A DNA stretch of 64,000 nucleotides from Durusdinium trenchii. Its lineage: Eukaryota > Sar > Dinophyceae > Suessiales > Symbiodiniaceae. The position numbers and the translations under genes were made by a program. Each line of letters opens with the position of its first letter. Within the stretch, counting starts at the first letter, position 1. The DNA lies in assembly GCA_963970005.1 (NCBI GenBank), contig CAXAMN010004113.1, forward strand, positions 918,026 through 982,025, read 5' to 3'. This document shows, piece after piece, positions 60,153 through 64,000 of this stretch. The notes under the pieces were generated by a model. That model made no database searches. It saw only the letters and a list, made by a program, of their open reading frames with translations, and was not told the origin of the DNA.

Positions 60153-61050
60153 GCCCAACGAGAGCTTGAGGGGGTTCCGCAAAGGCATGCTCTCCTACCC
60201 GGAGGCGATGTGCTATTCAAGGGCTCTCCACACGGAGCTCTACTCAATTCGACTGGATGAGGACGGTCAGCCACAGAGATTGATGATCCCTGAGGCCACC
60301 TCGTATTGGTCCGAGCACTCGGAGCGGGTGACGATCATGTCATGTGCATGATTGCTGAGGTGCCTCGTGAGACGCGGAGGCGCTGGGGCCGTTGGTCACC
60401 AGGTGTGGATGAAGAGTATGCGGTGACATCCAAGCGGATGGTGATGCAGGCTCAAGCACGGGTGGCGGAGAAGATCAAGGCGCAGTACTGCATCACGGAC
60501 TACACGGATGACAAGTCGGTCCTCAACAACTTTGCCCTATGGCTTCAGGCGGTGCATGGGAGGACTCCCACTCAGGCACACAAGGAGATCATGAAGATCG
60601 CTCCTCCGACTTGGGGAGGAATGGGTAACGGGCCATTTCACGTGTTGTCCAAGCCGATCAGGAAAAAGGCGGAGAGCTCAGAGGCACTCGAAGTCGTGGA
60701 GTCCCTGATGAAGGTGTTCAGTGATGACGAGTTGATGGATGACCCCGCACCTGAGGAGCGGTATAACCTGGGCACATACATCCTGTCGGTGGTGGGCAAG
60801 ACGAAGAGGAGGACCTTGCATGTGATTGGCGGTTGCTATCGTGTCCCGGGCGTCCACTATATACCGGGACTATGTGGTGGTGGGGATGGAGAGGCCGGAG
60901 ATCCTCCCGGATAAGGGTGAGCGCTTATGCTCCACATGCTTCACGAAGAAGGATAGCATCGCGGAGGCCCTTCAGCAGGGCGGAGACGGCGAGCACTCGT
61001 CGGGTTCTGAGTCCTCCTCAAGCGAGGACGTGTCGGACGAAGACGCCTGA
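60153..61050 (+). pseudogene. tyrosine recombinase, C-terminal part in shifted frames
   Basis: Continuation after a +1 shift at about 60150: GFRKGMLSYPEAMCYSRALH and YWSEHSERVTIM, giving the HxxR box (His 60316, Arg 60325). A second shift at about 60340 restores the first frame: EVPRETRRRWGRWSPGVDEE Y, with Trp at 60393 and the nucleophile Tyr at 60417. A third shift near 60858 leads to DYVVVGMERPE then ERLCSTCFTKKD, a C-x2-C end. All catalytic positions R-K-HxxR-W-Y exist, but only across three frames. The frame closes at 61050 with a Ser/Asp/Glu-rich tail. Confidence 0.7.
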
Positions 61051-61290
61051 CCATCGAGGTCGCGTCAGAAATGTGGCTTGGTGTTTGGGGGGGGCCTGGA
61101 GGGCATCCTGGGAGTGTTTTCTCGGTCGGGTCTTTCCCCCCTTTTCTTCTCGGGTTTTCGTGTCGGTGGCTCGCTCGGTTGGTGGTCCTTTCGATGTGTG
61201 GTAATTTGTGGGCTCTCAGGAAGGGAGCCGGTGGTGGGCAGGAAGCCCTGCCCTGGAGGGGCGCGCCTCGGAGGGGCGTTGGCTGCCGCA

Positions 61291-62541
61291 ATGGCTGGTC
61301 TGTCTCAGGAGGAGAAGATCGCGTCTTTACAGCCCGACTTCCAGGGCTTGCTGGATGCAAGAGGGGTTGATGCCACCATGCAGGCGGCATTGTTTGACGC
61401 GGGGGTTCCCTCGATCGCGATGCTCTCTGCAGTCGCGACAGATCGGGATTCGCTACTGGAGGTAGCAAGATCGGAGCTGGGAGTCGATATCGGCGCAAGG
61501 CCGAGGGATGCGATCAAATTCGCAGCGCTCTACTTGAGCTGGCAATCGGCGGTGAAACGCCGGGTGGCGATGGATGAGCTGGATGCAGACGCCACGGCCC
61601 ACAAGCAGCCGAAGTCGGTCCCAAAAGTGGAGATGCAATTGTATAGGGCCGAATTTGAGAAGAGGTTTTTCAGGTTGAAGGACGCGGAGTGCCCTGGCAA
61701 GCCCAGCTTCGAGGATGTTTGTGAACAGCTTGACAACGGGGAGTTCAGGCCCATGGCCTTGAGGCACTTCGGGTCCAGGATGGAGGAGGATGACGCGGAG
61801 ACGGGCAGCTTGCACCTTGGGAAGGCAGGTCAGGTTAAGATTAAGAAGGCCAGGGTTGAGACGGCCAATCCAGCCAACATGGAGGAGTTCCGGGCGAAGG
61901 TGAACTTGATGATCAACCACTTGATCTTTGCACGGTTCAGGTACCCTCATAAAGCGTCACTGGACGAACTAACGCCGTTCACGGCCATTGAGTACTTGAA
62001 CTACATTTGCAGCAAGAACGTGGCGCAACTTGAGTCTTTGGTGGTGGATGACGTGGCATTGCATCGTCCCTCGCTCAAGTTGATCATGAGCTATGAGGTC
62101 CAAATGCGTAAGGAGGCGGTGGAACAGGTCAACAAAGGTGACACTTGGGTGGTTGCCCTCAAATCGGTGGTCAAGAATGCGGACATAAGGGAGCGCTACT
62201 TCAGCACTCCCCTGCCGGTGACCTCAGCTATGCAGTCGATTAAGGAAGATTCTTGGAACAGGCAACGCAAATGGCAAGAGCGCCAGCACCCCTACGCGGA
62301 GCAGCAGAAGGGCAAGATCAAGAGCAAAACCAAAGGCAAGAAGGGGGCGAAGGGCAAGTCGAAGGGCAAGGGATCGCAGCAGCTCTACGCCTCTACGCCG
62401 GACGGGCGACAGCTTTGCTTTGCTTGGAACAACAAGGCGGAGGGCTGTGCAGGCTCCTGTGGTCGTGTCCATGCTTGCCGCGTTTGCCTTGATCCTGGGC
62501 ACCCGATGCACGAGCATGTCAACGACAACAAGGACTCGTGA
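61291..62541 (+). CDS. gag-like protein with CCCH zinc finger
   Basis: 416 residues from ATG 61291 (the frame is open from 61078 without an ATG). The N-terminus, MAGLSQEEKIASLQPDFQGL, is helical and SAM-like (DAGVPSIAMLSAVATD). The middle reads EMQLYRAEFEKRFFRLKDAE and LTPFTAIEYLNYICSKNV. A Lys/Gly-rich basic stretch (KIKSKTKGKKGAKGKSKGK) precedes CFAWNNKAEGCAGSCGRVHA and CRVCLDPGHPMHEH, a C-x9-C-x3-C-x3-H finger followed by C-x2-C-x4-H. It fits a nucleic-acid-binding capsid-like protein of a retroelement. The stop lies 36 bases before the next ATG. Confidence 0.75.
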   Translation: MAGLSQEEKIASLQPDFQGLLDARGVDATMQAALFDAGVPSIAMLSAVATDRDSLLEVARSELGVDIGARPRDAIKFAALYLSWQSAVKRRVAMDELDADATAHKQPKSVPKVEMQLYRAEFEKRFFRLKDAECPGKPSFEDVCEQLDNGEFRPMALRHFGSRMEEDDAETGSLHLGKAGQVKIKKARVETANPANMEEFRAKVNLMINHLIFARFRYPHKASLDELTPFTAIEYLNYICSKNVAQLESLVVDDVALHRPSLKLIMSYEVQMRKEAVEQVNKGDTWVVALKSVVKNADIRERYFSTPLPVTSAMQSIKEDSWNRQRKWQERQHPYAEQQKGKIKSKTKGKKGAKGKSKGKGSQQLYASTPDGRQLCFAWNNKAEGCAGSCGRVHACRVCLDPGHPMHEHVNDNKDS

Positions 62542-62576
62542 CTAGGGCTGAGCCAGGCGGACAGACAAGTGAACCC

Positions 62577-63971
62577 ATGCATGAACCCACTGAATTCAAA
62601 GTCCTTTATTCGTTCGCAGGGCCTAGCAGGCCGAGTGGCATTCCCGAAACTTTGGAGAAGCTCGCCAACTCTGCCGACCGCCCAGTGAAGGTGACTGTCG
62701 ACGCCTTCGACGTGTTGAGGGATGCCAAGCATGACCTCTTGGACGAAGGCCTGCAGAAGCTTTTGTTAGATCGTATAGCCAAAGGCTACTATGATGCAGT
62801 TTTGATGAGCCCGCCTTGCGGGACATGGTCCAGGGCCCCTTGGGCAAACAACCACGGACCACGACCCCTTCACCCATTTGGTTTCCCCTGGTTGGAATCT
62901 TGGAGGCGGACAAAGGTGGATCGAAGTAACTCTATGATTGAACTTTGCTTGCAATGCATCACCTTGTGTTTGAAACACGGCCTCCTCTTCCTCATCGAAC
63001 ACCCTGAAGACTTGGGAGCTACCTCACGATACGGCCCGAACGCTCGGCCGGCCAGCATCTGGCAATTGCTCCCTATCAAAGAGTGGGTCAAACACTCACA
63101 AGCTTTGTCCGGCGCCCTTTTCCAGTGTCGCTTTGGGGCGGGATCGCAGAAACCCACCAGGCTTCTACATAACCTAGCGGCCTGGTTATGGTCCGGAATG
63201 CCCCGGCTTGATGCCCTTGGGCTTGATGCCCTTGGGCGCTATATGGGACCTCTTCCTCGGCTATGCCATAGCGGCCGTCGCCACATAGGCCTCATCCGGC
63301 GAAATCCAGACAACTCTTTCGCCACCACAGCTGCGGCAGCATATCCACCTCAGATGGATTTTTGGCTGGCTTCCACCCTCTTCCAGGCCCTTCAAAAGCG
63401 GGGCAAACGTGGGCCCATCGAGGGAGAGAAAGCTCATCCCGGACGTCTTGAAGGGCAACCTCCTGAACAACCTCAAGGGCATCCTCATGGCAAACCTCCT
63501 GAGCATCCTCATGGCAAACCTCCTGAACAACCTCAAGGGCATCCCCATGGCAAACCTCAAGGGCAACTTCACGGCGTTTCTCAAGGGCATCCTCACGGCG
63601 TACCTCAAGGGCATCCTCATGGAGAACCTCGAGGGCATCCTCAAGAAGTTCAAGAACAGCAGAACAGCGGCCCTGATCTCAGTGAAGACAAGCCGCCGAG
63701 CAGAAAGAGAGCGGCCGAGGCCGTGGAGGTGGGGGCAGGAAAGAGACGCCGTGCTCTTCCTCAACCTGCTGGTGCTCGGGCGTCCCATCGAGGTCTGGTA
63801 CAAGGGCAAGGCTCGCCGGGCCGCGGACGGCTTGGGCCTCAACTCCCCGGGTGTTCGTCCGTCGGGGCATCGTGGGGGGCCACGCTCCGGCGTTGCGGTC
63901 AAGCTTCAGGAGGCTTTCTGGCAGGAGGTGGTGGGCTTCACAAATGGCATGGACAAGCAAGCCAGACTTAA
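62577..63971 (+). CDS. PPC-motif DNA methyltransferase-like retroelement protein
   Basis: Start at ATG 62577 (the frame is open from 62538, overlapping the gag stop). VLYSFAGPSRPSGIPETLEK resembles the SAM-binding motif I; AVLMSPPCGTWSRAPW carries the Pro-Pro-Cys of C5-cytosine methyltransferases (Cys at 62817); LLFLIEHPEDLG stands where ENV/ENP is usual. Fold and reaction (cytosine C5 methylation of DNA or element cDNA) are inferred. After about residue 290 comes a Pro/Gly/His/Gln-rich linker of QGHPHGKP repeats (63465-63655), then a basic stretch (SRKRAAEAVEVGAGKRRR). This frame stops at 63971. From about 63735 the next frame reads VLGRPIEVWYKGKARRAADG and VAVKLQEAFWQEVVGFTNGM and stays open to the window end, so a frameshift near 63700-63735 is likely and the protein continues. 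Confidence 0.72.
   Translation: MHEPTEFKVLYSFAGPSRPSGIPETLEKLANSADRPVKVTVDAFDVLRDAKHDLLDEGLQKLLLDRIAKGYYDAVLMSPPCGTWSRAPWANNHGPRPLHPFGFPWLESWRRTKVDRSNSMIELCLQCITLCLKHGLLFLIEHPEDLGATSRYGPNARPASIWQLLPIKEWVKHSQALSGALFQCRFGAGSQKPTRLLHNLAAWLWSGMPRLDALGLDALGRYMGPLPRLCHSGRRHIGLIRRNPDNSFATTAAAAYPPQMDFWLASTLFQALQKRGKRGPIEGEKAHPGRLEGQPPEQPQGHPHGKPPEHPHGKPPEQPQGHPHGKPQGQLHGVSQGHPHGVPQGHPHGEPRGHPQEVQEQQNSGPDLSEDKPPSRKRAAEAVEVGAGKRRRALPQPAGARASHRGLVQGQGSPGRGRLGPQLPGCSSVGASWGATLRRCGQASGGFLAGGGGLHKWHGQASQT
63465..63655 (+). repeat. in-frame repeat coding QGHPHGxP
   Basis: Tandem units of CTCAAGGGCATCCTCATGGC and related sequence in phase with the methyltransferase-like ORF. Codes for a flexible Pro/Gly/His/Gln linker. 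Confidence 0.8.
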
Positions 63972-64000
63972 GATGATCTCCGAGATGGCGCTGGGGCGTT

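Larger units (their letters stand above)
58962..64000 (+). mobile_element. YR/gag/methyltransferase retroelement, 3' end off window
   Basis: Three consecutive + strand coding blocks of retroelement type: tyrosine recombinase (58962-61050, frameshifted), gag-like CCCH protein (61291-62541) and PPC-motif methyltransferase-like protein (62577 to window end). The GC-rich coding differs from the neighbouring introns. Element ends and repeats are not visible. Tyrosine recombinase plus methyltransferase recalls DIRS-like elements, but DIRS place the recombinase last, so this is either a different order or the junction of two head-to-tail copies. RT is expected downstream of the window. Confidence 0.7.

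Noticed and set aside
1-64000. CRISPR arrays, bacterial operons, rRNA genes
   Set aside because: No regularly spaced repeat-spacer arrays, ribosome-binding sites or rRNA-like blocks; the regular repeats present are contiguous minisatellites.

Overview
The window looks like nuclear DNA of a dinoflagellate, most likely Symbiodiniaceae or a close relative. The evidence is: long introns with GT, GC and GA donors; genes in same-strand tandem copies; a retrotransposon whose 5' end resembles the tail of the dinoflagellate spliced leader (DinoSL); Cys-rich GCC-type membrane proteins; and YR/CCCH/PPC-methyltransferase retroelement proteins. Nothing in it looks bacterial. All gene-like signal I can defend is on the + strand. 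Most coding sequence outside the mobile elements is in short exons, so exon limits are approximate unless splice phases are stated.

Layout. 1-2.0 kb: simple repeats and a 42-bp minisatellite. 2.8-11.5 kb: gene A, the distal part (Cys-rich plus multi-pass membrane exons) of a large membrane-protein gene whose 5' half should lie left of the window. 15.6-18.1 kb: fragment C, a 3' partial paralogue. 22.18-28.96 kb: a complete, apparently young LINE retrotransposon (two intact ORFs, A-rich tail, 16-bp target duplication) inserted in a TA tract. 32.0-54.4 kb: gene B, the longest paralogue: signal peptide, exons resembling an extracellular substrate-binding domain, GCC2/GCC3-like Cys-rich exons, then about eight membrane-segment exons. 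54.4-58.9 kb: spacer with minisatellites and weak exon candidates. 58.9-64 kb: a second retroelement, cut by the window end, with a tyrosine recombinase (frameshifted), a gag-like CCCH-finger protein and a PPC-motif methyltransferase-like protein.

Comparing A, B and C exon by exon is the most informative part. They share the same exons in the same order and strand. B carries two introns that A lacks; both have GA-AG borders and short direct repeats at their ends, as expected of recent intron insertion. Introns and spacers also hold several families of about 100-160 bp inverted-repeat elements (H1, H2 and a 160-bp MITE).

The LINE ORF2 is unusual: a USP-type (peptidase C19) deubiquitinase-like domain precedes the APE endonuclease and reverse transcriptase, and a degenerate RNase H-like region and three Cys/His finger repeats follow. 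Its 5' end looks like two nested relics of the spliced leader, suggesting that the element is mobilised from trans-spliced mRNA.
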